From NCBI GenBank assembly GCA_026770615.1, contig MU632017.1, positions 3,362 to 20,973 of the forward strand: DNA of 17,612 bases, in the 5' to 3' direction. The notes beneath the pieces were generated by a model. It was given only the letters and a program-made list of their open reading frames with translations, had not been told where the DNA came from and did no database searches. The DNA is from Pavlovales sp. CCMP2436 (lineage: Eukaryota; Haptophyta; Pavlovophyceae; Pavlovales). The translations under genes were made by a program, and so were the position numbers. Positions 1-9,574 of the stretch are shown here, piece after piece; position 1 is the stretch's first letter, and every line of letters starts with the position of its first letter.

Positions 1-2
1 CC

Positions 3-251
3 CCCCCGCGCGCGCGCCGCCTCCGCCCAGCCCTCCGCCGTGCCCACCCCCAGTCTGTCACCAGTCCGTCACCAATCCATCCCCATCCCCGCCGTCACCA
101 ATCCATCCCCATCCCCGCCACCGAGTCCATTCCTATCACCGCCACTGAGTCCATCGCCATATCATCGCCTGCGATGACATCTCCGCGCTCAGACGAGCAG
201 GATTTTCTGGACAGCCAGACGAGCCAGACGCCCAGCGACCGAATCACTTGA
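3..251 (+). CDS. Possible 3' end of a proline/serine-rich gene (partial)
   Basis: The frame starting at base 3 is open to a TGA at 249-251 and is cut by the window edge. It reads as Pro/Ser/Thr/Ile-rich sequence, then an acidic, hydrophilic tail ending DSQTSQTPSDRIT. The sequence becomes AT-rich immediately after the stop, as a 3' UTR would, and the neighbouring minus-strand gene would converge on it. The other two plus frames are also proline-rich over the first 150 bases (for example PPPPSPPPCPPPV), so the frame is not certain. No domain is recognisable and I assign no function. It could equally be non-coding, C-rich repeat DNA. Confidence 0.25.
   Translation, partial: PPRARRLRPALRRAHPQSVTSPSPIHPHPRRHQSIPIPATESIPITATESIAISSPAMTSPRSDEQDFLDSQTSQTPSDRIT
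68..169. repeat. Short tandem repeat, 26-bp unit
   Basis: Two identical 26-bp units lie at 68-93 and 94-119 (each begins GTCACCAATCC). Two degenerate 24-26 bp units follow, around GAGTCCAT, up to 169. The unit length is not a multiple of three, so if the region is coding the perfect copies shift frame relative to each other. Confidence 0.75.
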
Positions 252-356
252 TTGAATTATTCTAATTTTGTTCTTTGTTACTGTTAGTTAACTAGTAGAT
301 TGACAAGAAAAACAAGAAGGGTCGATGATATTTAACAGCGCGTGAATGATGAGCAA

Positions 357-3300
357 TCATCCACCCCTGCGCCCGATGGTTACGGCGAGCGCGAGCGCGC
401 TGGCGGCGCACGTGAGACCAATGGTTGAGTAGTAGCCCATGTTGTAGAGCGTGTCCAGTTTTTTGTCGAGCGCACGCAGCTCTGCGCGGCTGACAGGCCG
501 CGCGAACCCGAGTGAGTTTACTGCGGGCGAGAGCTGTGGCAGGCTGAGCAACCCGTCGGCGCCGAGCTCCTCGCTGAGGACGCGTAATGCCTCTACCACC
601 CGCTCCGCCGCGAGGTGCGAGCGTCCGCCTTCGGCTGGATCGGAGAGCAAGCCTCGTGAGCTGCCCGCGTCCAACTCGCGCGAGGCGCTGACCTCGCTGA
701 CCTCGCGCAGCACCGCCAGCGGCGTCAGTGATAGGCCACTGCCGCTTGGAGATCGTGGTACGTCGCCGCTGCAATCGCCGTTGCCCCGTGGGCGCGTCAC
801 CGGCGGGAAGTTACGCAGCGCGGCGGTGAGCTTCGGGGTGCTGGCGGAAGCGTAGAGCGGCTCGCCGTTGTTGAGTGATGAGTTGAGCGTCGCCATCACC
901 GTGTCCGCCGACGCTGACGCCGGCACGGCGCGAGGCGTGTAGGCAAAGTCCCCGCTAATCGCGCGAGAGCCGACGCTGTCTCCACGCCTGTGGGCTGCGG
1001 TGGGGCTGAAACCCTGGTGCGCGGCCAAGCGGTGGCCCGAGTGCGCCAGGGCGTCGGCACTGTTGCGCACGCGCGGCATCGGCGCGTGCGCCGAGGCGCC
1101 GGCGGCGGCGAGGCTGGCGAGCGAGGCATAAGACGCGCTGCCGCGGATGCTGTGCGACAGCTGCTTCTTTCGATCTGAGAGCTGTATCTGCGAGCCCACG
1201 CTCACCACCGCCGCCGCGACCCGCTGCCGCTCTGGCGCGCCACGTTCGCGCTCGCGCGCCAACGCCTCGTCGAGCAGCAGCGTGCGGTCGGCGCCGAGCG
1301 CGCGCGCTACGGCGAGCAGCTCGGACGGGAGCCAGCCGATCGCGCACAGGCTGGGGCGGTTGGCGAGCGCCTCGACGATCCGCGCGTCCTCCACCAGCGC
1401 AACGTGGCCGAGGTCGTCGTCGCCGCCGCCGCAATCGAGCTGGCGCGGGAGCTCGAGCAACCCGACCTGCGTTGCGGATAGTCGAGGGCCATACCTGCGC
1501 ATCGACGAGCTGAGCAACTGCGCCGCCTCGGCCGGCTGCAGCGCGGTAAGCTCGACCTCGCCCACGGACAGATCCTGGCCGAAGAGTGCGTCGGCGTCCT
1601 CAGGGAGCGGCAGCTTCGAGGTGATCACCACCGAGGCGCGCGTGATGGCGCACAGGTCCTGCAGCCACCAGCACAAAGGCTTGCTGCACTTCTGCACGGC
1701 GGCCTCGCACCGGTCAAGCACGAGGAGCGTGCGCCCGTTCTCGGCGAGCCGCGCGTACAGCTGCACCTTGCGCTCGGCGGCGCTGAGCCCCTCTGCCGAC
1801 ACGCCCAACGTCTGTGCAACCACGGCTCCCAGGTCCTTGGTCGAGGTGACTCCGCGTACGTCGACCACATACACACCGCCCGGGAACAGTCGGCGCGCGC
1901 GCGCGTACAGCGCGGCCGAGCGGACGACGGCCGACTTGCCCACGCCCTTTCCCCCGTAGAGCGCGGTCAAGTTGTGCTGCATGCAGGCGCGCACGAGCTG
2001 GTGCACCTCGAGCCGCCTCCCGACCAGCAGCGACGCGTCCGCCTGCGCCGCCTCGATCGCCTCTGCCGCCTCGGTTGACCCCACCGCCGTGTACGCCGTC
2101 ACCGCGCTGTCGCCACCGGCCGCGTCCGCACGCGGCACGGCGGGCGGCGCTCCCGCGGGGCTGCCGGCGGCTGCGCGGTACTCGGCCAGGCTAGAGTTAT
2201 TCGGCCGAGAGCAGGCCAGGTTGGTGCGCGCCAGCGCAGGCGTGCAGTTGGCCACGGTGCCCTCGGCGAGCGGCGCGCGGAAGAGCGCGAGCGCCTCCAC
2301 CCCGCCCGCCGCAGCCGCAGCGGGCGCGCCGCCAGCCGCTGCCTCGAGACCGGGCGCCAGCTCGAGCGCGAGCGACGAGCGCGCGCACGGCGGCAGCGTG
2401 GCGCACGCGGCGGTGAAGGTGGCGGCGATGGGCTTGCCGTGCAGCAGCGGCGGGACGAAGGCGGCGGCAAAGGCGGCGGCGAGCGTGGCGCCGAGCGGCC
2501 TGCGCAGGTAGACGACAGCGCCTACGCCGGCGCGCAGCATCGCGGCGGCGACCGGCTGCGCGCCCGTGGCCCACAGCACCACCAGCCGCGTGCGCCGCCC
2601 CACCGGGCCGAGCCAGCCGACCAAGTGCGCCGCAGCCAGCCAGCCGAGCTCGCCGCAGCCGCTCTGCTCGATGGGCACCGCGTCCTGCGGGCCGTCCGCG
2701 CCCAAGAGCGGCGCGGCCGGCATCACGAACACGAGCGGCAGCCCGCGCTCGAAGGCGCCGCGCAACGATGTGAGCGTGGCGGGCACTAGCTCGACAGCCG
2801 CCGCGCGCCCGGAGCTGTCGAGCGCGCGCCGCGTCGCGCGCCACACCTCGCGCCAGCCGCCGCAGCTGCCGGCGTGCGGCACGGAGCGGAGCCCGCCGCC
2901 CAGCTCGGCCGGCGGCGGCAGGCGTAGCTGCTCGGCCCCGGGCAGCGACGGCGGCGGCGGCGGCGGGCTTGCCGAGAGCGTGACGCGCGTGACGAGCGGC
3001 TCGGCGAAGAAGAAGGCGAGCGTCACGCCGTCGAGCGGCCCCGGGCCAATGGCCTCCTGGGAGTCTTCAACGGCCGAACTCCTTTGCTCGCGCCGCGGCT
3101 TGCCATCGCTGCTGCCCGGCATGCGCTGGGGCCCGCTGAGGGTGCGCGACCTCAAGGGCAAGGGCGAGGCCGGCGAGGCCGAGGTGTTGCCGGAGCGGGG
3201 GAGCAGCCGCAGGCCAGGAGCGCTGGGTCGGCGCACCACGGCGAGCGGACCGACCACCAGCTCCAGCTCCGAGCCCTTGTCCGAGCCCTTGCCTTCCGAG

Positions 3301-3722
3301 GGCGTCTCGAACCGACCTGATCCGCCGACCTCGAGCGTGATGGTGAGAGCTGGCAGAGGCGGGCTGATCGAGAAGGACAGCTGAGGGAGAGGCGAGCTGA
3401 GCGAGGTTGGCAGCTGGTAGAGGGCCGGCTGCCCGCTCATCAGGAAGAGCGCAGGGGGGACGTCCGCCCTTGCGTTGCTCTTGGCTGCGCCGGGGGCACG
3501 GGCAGAGGCATTGAAGGGCGATGGTGAGAAGGTGCGGCGGAGGATGGCAACGAGTGGCATCCCCTCTATGGTTGCGACCTTCGCCGGTAGTGGCGAAGTG
3601 GGCGGCGGGGTGGGCTTCACACCCGCTTCGACCCCCGCGCCCGCGCCCGCGCCGTAGAGGGCGGCGCTGGCGGCGGCGAGGCAAGCCTTGTTGTGCACAC
3701 CCACTTGCGCTTCCGATTCCGC
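357..3722 (-). CDS. CHAT-STAND gene exon 13: second, degenerate CHAT-STAND module, Ser-rich tail and membrane anchor
   Basis: Residues 706-1826. The acceptor is a long C/T tract ending GGTCAAG, phase 0. An N-terminal Pro/Ser-rich region (about 706-930) is followed by a CHAT-like fold: [10 protein letters not shown], the helix [25 protein letters not shown] where VCHAD is expected, [11 protein letters not shown] where LGACHS is expected, then AVVYLRRPL and [18 protein letters not shown]. Next come [14 protein letters not shown], Walker [17 protein letters not shown], Walker [18 protein letters not shown] and an ARC-like helical part to about 1540. A Ser-rich linker follows, then a weak helix-loop-helix ([14 protein letters not shown]) and a C-terminal hydrophobic helix ending VTIGRRGG. 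If this is a separate gene, the same frame is open upstream to an ATG at 3857, but that stretch reads through a pyrimidine tract. Confidence 0.75.
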   Translation of the reverse strand, partial: AESEAQVGVHNKACLAAASAALYGAGAGAGVEAGVKPTPPPTSPLPAKVATIEGMPLVAILRRTFSPSPFNASARAPGAAKSNARADVPPALFLMSGQPALYQLPTSLSSPLPQLSFSISPPLPALTITLEVGGSGRFETPSEGKGSDKGSELELVVGPLAVVRRPSAPGLRLLPRSGNTSASPASPLPLRSRTLSGPQRMPGSSDGKPRREQRSSAVEDSQEAIGPGPLDGVTLAFFFAEPLVTRVTLSASPPPPPPSLPGAEQLRLPPPAELGGGLRSVPHAGSCGGWREVWRATRRALDSSGRAAAVELVPATLTSLRGAFERGLPLVFVMPAAPLLGADGPQDAVPIEQSGCGELGWLAAAHLVGWLGPVGRRTRLVVLWATGAQPVAAAMLRAGVGAVVYLRRPLGATLAAAFAAAFVPPLLHGKPIAATFTAACATLPPCARSSLALELAPGLEAAAGGAPAAAAAGGVEALALFRAPLAEGTVANCTPALARTNLACSRPNNSSLAEYRAAAGSPAGAPPAVPRADAAGGDSAVTAYTAVGSTEAAEAIEAAQADASLLVGRRLEVHQLVRACMQHNLTALYGGKGVGKSAVVRSAALYARARRLFPGGVYVVDVRGVTSTKDLGAVVAQTLGVSAEGLSAAERKVQLYARLAENGRTLLVLDRCEAAVQKCSKPLCWWLQDLCAITRASVVITSKLPLPEDADALFGQDLSVGEVELTALQPAEAAQLLSSSMRRYGPRLSATQVGLLELPRQLDCGGGDDDLGHVALVEDARIVEALANRPSLCAIGWLPSELLAVARALGADRTLLLDEALARERERGAPERQRVAAAVVSVGSQIQLSDRKKQLSHSIRGSASYASLASLAAAGASAHAPMPRVRNSADALAHSGHRLAAHQGFSPTAAHRRGDSVGSRAISGDFAYTPRAVPASASADTVMATLNSSLNNGEPLYASASTPKLTAALRNFPPVTRPRGNGDCSGDVPRSPSGSGLSLTPLAVLREVSEVSASRELDAGSSRGLLSDPAEGGRSHLAAERVVEALRVLSEELGADGLLSLPQLSPAVNSLGFARPVSRAELRALDKKLDTLYNMGYYSTIGLTCAASALALAVTIGRRGG

Positions 3723-6700
3723 CTTGACCAGGGGGGGGAGGAGAGGGGGGGGGGAAGGGGGAGGATATAGTACAATTAAACATTCTGAACGGCTTTGCCT
3801 TTTCTGAGCGCCAGAGCCGAAATGCAGCAGACAATGCATCTCAAAAGAATGATGCATCTCAAAAGAACCTCGGCCACCGGGGGCGGGGAACTACCGAGCG
3901 AGAGTTATAACCATATTGATACCCCCCCCCCTTGTCTGCAACGGCGGGAAGCCGTGTAGCTCACTCTATATAAAAAGGTGGATCAGCAGTGCACCTTGGC
4001 CACCGGCGGCGGGAAGATGCCGAGCGAGGCCACTTGCTTCGATGGGGACGCAGACATGGTGCGCGCCACGGCGGGGCGCGCCAGGCCGTCGAGGCTTGCG
4101 CCGTCGATCTTGAGGCGCTGCGCGAGGACGTGGAGAGAGACACCCTGCGCACAGTACATGTAATAATATATACATACGACTGATAGGTGAGGGGAGAAGA
4201 CACCCTCATGGACCACGTCAAAGCACGGTTCGTATATTAGATTCAGCGCAGTGTATGAGCTGCAAAGCTGGAGGAGCTGTCCTTTTATTGTTTAAAAAAC
4301 TGTTCGAGGGCCTGGAGAGAGACGCTCTGCCGAATCGAATATATTCATATACAAAATTGATATAAATGCACATAGATACGATATATATACATAATATATA
4401 TATATATATATATTATATGTATGTATATATTATATGTGTACGTATGTATGCATGTCTTTATATATTTGGCCAGTGTAGAGTTATATATTGTACGATATAA
4501 ATATATCAGATGAATCGAGCAGCATTGCATGCCGGACCTGACTGTCCGCAACCCACTGTCTGATGCCCAATTTTCTATAAGTACGTCAATTTTTTAAAAT
4601 ATCACCTGCCGGATGCGCGGTGCAGCCGCCACAATTCTTCGCGGGATGCCTGTCGTTCAAGGGATCATAAGTATTAGCATAAGAATAAGAATTGAGTACA
4701 TTGTTATATTATGTTAGTAGTATGTTAGTAGTGTTGCATTATTATTATTACTACTACTACTATATTATTTATTATTATCATGATGAGATTACTCGTAATA
4801 TAATAATAATCTTCTTGTACATATTTACCGTATTCTATTAGATAGATAGATAGATAGCTTCTTTTTTCTTTTTCTTTTTTTTTAGTTACCGCGCAAGTGC
4901 GTGAAGATCTCGTGCGCCGCGAGGGTGGGGAGGTTGGCCGAGCCGCGCAGTGGGAGCGGAAGTGCGTCGGCCACCAGCACGTGCAGCAGCCTCGCCGCGT
5001 CCTATTATGTATTGATTCAATTACTTATTTTTAAATATAAAACTATAGCTTTTTTTTTTTTTTTTTGGAACGATACCTCGGCCAACAGCGGTTCGATGCG
5101 TACGGAATGCTCGACTGCCATCTCGGCTCCGATGGAGGAGGAAAGCGGAATGCAGCTTGTCACGATCACCTGCTCAGGAATAGGTATAGAATGCGAGAGA
5201 TGCCACACGTCAGACACAGGGAAGGGACAGTGTGTGACAGGGAAGGGACAGTGAGTGACAGGGATCGAGTAGAGATGGGGGTGGGTGGAATGTTGATGGG
5301 GAGGATAGGAGAGCGGTCAGAGATGGGGACGGAGATAGGGATATAGATGAAATTCGGGAAATGAATGCGGGATAGGGGTGGGGAAGAGAAGGGATAAATG
5401 ATGGGAATGGAATGTATCCCGAATATAGATGGAATATCTGCGGCGGCGCCAAGTTGCGCCTTCGAGCCCTATATCCTCCCGGGTCATACTCCCGATCTTC
5501 GCGAGCACACATTGAGCGCACATTGATCAGTTTGCGGAGAAAAATCCGTTCCAGGAGGTTTTTGCGTGCATGTTTTGTTGAAATTATGCGCAGGATCGCG
5601 GTGGCGCGATGCGACGACAAGCAAGGATCGTGGCGGAGAGACGACGCGGGGAGTAAGATAGCACATGAGACGAGGATATGTAAATTAAACTAACTTTCGC
5701 ATTTCATTCGGTATACTAAATCAGTTATTCCGTCTGCGCAGCGAAGGGTCGAGGCATTTCACGGTGCGCACGTCGTCTCCGAAAAACATCATCACTGCGC
5801 ACGGCACGAGCGCGTCGCCCAAGCGCGTATCGGCCTCTTGCCACTCCTCGACTACGAGCAACAGTTGAGGAGCTTCTTGCGATACCTATAAACCCTCCCC
5901 TATAAACTAAACAAAATTAATTCATTACTATCTTCTACTGTTTTTTACTATTTCTTCTTGCGATACCTATAAACTAAACAAAACTATAGGGTTCCCTATA
6001 AACTAAACAAAATTAGCCTCGATCACGAGGTTCGATTTTGCGATCACACGAGCGCAGACGGCAGGGGCGAGGGTGGGCGGGGGCGGGGCCTGCACACAAA
6101 AAGGGAACCCTAAACTCTCTACTTCACACAACTTTCCAAACAAAATAGTGTCTTAAGTCAAGAGGGGTGGAGATATATCAGTGTAAATAGCGGTACCTAC
6201 AATTTGGAGCCGTGCATCGAAGAAGTCACCATCTTCCACCTCAAGGGGAGTTGCCTCGAAAGAGATAAAAAAAAAACACACACACACACACAAACGGATA
6301 TATACCTGTAGGTTGGAGCCGTGCATGAGTGAAGTCACCATTCGCTCCACCACAGCGGGCGCTGCCTCCAATAATTCGTCCACGCCGTCTAGAACAATCA
6401 CGCCCTGCCACCGCTGCAACGCGCGGGAAGCGTCCTGTCAAGGAGGGAGGGAGGTAGAAGGGGGGGGGGGTTGACAAATTGGAGGAAACAGTGGGTGTGT
6501 GTGGGTGCAGGGGGGTTGGGTTATGGGTTTACTGTTCGGATTAGTAGGGGGGGTATGGGCAGGCAGCCAGTGTGGAAATAGTCAGAGATGGTTGACAGTA
6601 AAGCACACCTAAGCAGCTAGATAGGGGGCATGTAGATAAATAAATTCCATTAACACAGTCGAAAAAAAAAAAAAAAAAAAAAAAAACGCACACACACACA

Positions 6701-6878
6701 CACACACACGCGCGCGTGCACACACGCACGCACGCAAACACGCACTGACGCACGCACACACGCACGCACGCACGCACGCAACACACACACACTCACGCAC
6801 TTACGCACGCACACGCACACATATGCACGCACGCACGCACGCACAAACAAACAAACACACACACGCACGCACACACAC

Positions 6879-6936
<58 letters not shown>

Positions 6937-7406
6937 ACACACACACGCATGCACACGCGCACACGCGCACACGCGCACACGCGCACACACGCACACACGC
7001 ACAAACACAAGCAAGACCACACAACTCCTTTATTCATTTCTTACCTTCCATCGCACGAATTCCATGTCGATCGCGTCTCCGAGCGCGGCCAGCGCAGCCG
7101 CCTCGGTGCAAACGCCCGCCAGCTCGACAAAGGCCGCGCCTGTCGAGGGGGGGGGGGGGGTTGATAACTATGATAATTTTAGTTAGGTGGGGGGGAGGGG
7201 GGGGAGAGTGAAAATTCACCCCAAAAAAAGGGAGGAAGATGCACAATATTGCACTAATGAAGAAGGGGAACGAATTTGGAGATGTACAACCGTCCTGTAG
7301 AGTGCGTCGTGCAGGTTACTTGAGGGATGGGGAGGGGGAGGGTAATGGACGAGGAAGAGGGAGATTATTCCTACAATAATTCGGCCCTGCAGGCTAGGGA
7401 GGTAGG

Positions 7407-7443
<37 letters not shown>

Positions 7444-9542
7444 GGAGGGAGGAAGAGAGGGAGGGGGGTTGGGGGTGAGGGGGTGAGGGGGAGGGAGGGG
7501 TGGATTTTTTGGTATTTTTTATGTTTTATTTTTATGCGGGGCCGTCGACGCTGCCCTTTCATCGAGGGAGGTGGAGGCTGGATGACTGTGAGAAAAATGA
7601 GCCTCTTCAGGCCGATATCCATTTGACAAATCGGCGGTACAAGGAATAAAATCGGCGGTACAATTTAAAATCGGCGTGCCCCCTAGGGCTAGACGCATGC
7701 CTATGTGACAGTCACATATGTCATATAGGTGAGTGTCACATATGTCACCGCACATATGTCACATTGGCGGGTGTCATATATGTAACATAGGATAGGTCTC
7801 ATATATGTCAAATAGGAGAATGTCACATAGGTGGGTGTCACATATGTCGCTTGGTCAATTAAGCTTCCAGGCGCGTCTAGAAATTACCAGACACTTCTGA
7901 TCAGAATTAGTTTGTTTTAATGATGATTAGTTCGTTTTGATTAATGATGATAGTTTGAAGATAGTAATAATATGTTTGATGTTAGTTCATAATGATATAT
8001 ATATAAAATTGATGCTAATTATAATCTCTGATGATAATTTGCTTAGTTGATGATAAATACTTTTTGATGATAATTAATGATGAGCATTAAAAAATTATGA
8101 CAAATCATTTTGTTTGATGATATATATATATGTATTTATTTATTTATTTATTTATATATATTTGCTGAAAATCACACTTAGCGACTGGATCGGAAACCTA
8201 CTTGCGCCAGCACGCCCGCCCCCGCGGCGCGGCGGCCCCGCATCCCCGACAAAGATAATTACCGTCCTGCTGGAAGCGTATTTGCCACAGACGGCATTAT
8301 TATCATTTTCATGTTTATGATTATGAGTATGATTATGACTATGAGGTTAAGGCTCATACCGTCTTGCAGGAAGCGTCTTTGCCAGAGGAACTGCGCGACC
8401 GCCTTGCCCAGTGCGGACTTGCCGACACCCCTCTCGCCCCAGAGAGTGAGCAGCCGCACCTAGATGCATACGTGTTACATCATATTACTTTTATGTTATA
8501 TCAAATTATATTATATTATATTATATACATACACACATATATGTATATTATATCATTATACTATTAATCTGATTAATATTATGATTACTATTATCGGGGC
8601 GATCAGCCGCACCGTCCTAAAAATTCATTTATTCGCATGTAATCATTCGCATTTATTCGCTATATTTACTTATTAAGTTATTCATCATTATAGGCCGCAC
8701 CTCCGCCTGTCGCCTGCGCCGCAGCATGCGCACGAGGGCCTGCAGGGGGGGGAGGGGGAGGAGACGGAGGGGGTGTTAGGGCTAGGCTAGCTTGGGTTAT
8801 TATTATAATAAATATATCATTCCCATATTATCTCAATGCACCTGAAGCTCGGCCGACAAAGGTGCAATAACAGTGTGTGTGGGGGGGGGGTACTATACAC
8901 AGTATACATTACAATTATATATTATATACTAATAAAAAAAATCAAACAAATCAAACAAAATCTAAAAAAAACAAAAAAAAAACGTGCCTGCAGCTCCAGC
9001 GCGCGGCCGACGAAGGGTGCGATGACAGTGGGCGGTTCCTGCGCGGGCAGCGGGTTCAGCTCGAAAAATTCACCGGGGTTGAGAGCAGCCATCGGCCTGT
9101 CAAAGAGGGGGGGGGGGTCAGGCAATGGAGCTGAGACCTCCGACCATGCAGTGTAACTAACATACAGATTAGCTAAACTGTGTGTTAGTGTCATGGCGGA
9201 GCCGGTTGTCAGAGAGATGGGGGCGTGTGAGATACGTAGGTGTTGGTGAATTGCTTACGGTGTGCGATAGTGCCATGGCAGAGCCGGAGCAATTCACTAT
9301 TGCCATGCTTGAAAGGTGGGAGAGGGAGTTGAGAGGGAGTTATTGCGCGGCCGAAACATGCAACACAAGCATGGGAACGCGCACACGCGGGGGGGGGGGA
9401 GAGAGAGAGAGAGAGAGGGAGAGAGAGGGAGGGAGAGGGTGCATTTCGACGCACCGCTCGTCGTGGCTGGCGCCCTCTGGCAGCAGCACGATTTTGTCCG
9501 CCTCCACTGCACGCCGGTTACCCGCGCCACTCTTTATTGTTA

Positions 9543-9574
<32 letters not shown>

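Larger units (their letters stand above)
7140..8359 (-). other. Intron 7: repeat-filled, no gene seen
   Basis: From high to low coordinates it contains the exon 7 end shadow (8261-8290), a GC-rich patch at 8205-8250, a long AT-rich stretch with TGATGATAA words (7910-8110) and TTTA/TA runs (8120-8160), the ATATGT minisatellite, the GGTACAA repeats and purine tracts. No conserved coding segment was found apart from the shadow. Confidence 0.6.

Noticed and set aside
451..3727. Several long plus-strand frames opposite the large minus-strand exon, such as 1147-1959, 1972-2511 and 2566-3384
   Set aside because: They are antisense shadows of GC-rich coding DNA, of Ser/Ala/Arg-rich composition with no domains. 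The minus strand carries P-loops and Walker B motifs.
3723..3857. Start of the large minus-strand frame at ATG 3857
   Set aside because: The first 45 codons read straight through a C/T tract ending in an AG acceptor. Joining 3722 to 3995 is phase-consistent, so this is more likely intron, though a separate gene start is not excluded.
3964..3978. TATATAAAAAGG, TATA-box-like
   Set aside because: It lies within an intron on the strand opposite to the gene, in AT-rich DNA, with no plus-strand gene following it.
5210..5620. 136-codon minus-strand frame in intron 9
   Set aside because: Half of it is the pyrimidine tract (SLSPSPSL). No splice pair fits it to the gene, and the part that might be real is listed only as a low-confidence patch.
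6541..7164. Overlapping open frames of VCVCVC/HTHTHT type on both strands
   Set aside because: They are translations of the CA/CG microsatellite and poly-A run, with no conserved sequence.
7533..7600. Possible additional exon ([13 protein letters not shown]) in intron 7
   Set aside because: There is no phase-compatible splice pair, and exons 7 and 8 already join seamlessly at the conserved Gly.
7701..7850. CRISPR-like array
   Set aside because: Units are degenerate, spacers are not distinct, and the context is a eukaryotic intron.
8181..8260. GC-rich island in intron 7 as an extra exon
   Set aside because: It follows the exon 7 shadow and reads [10 protein letters not shown] to a stop, without an acceptor or homology.
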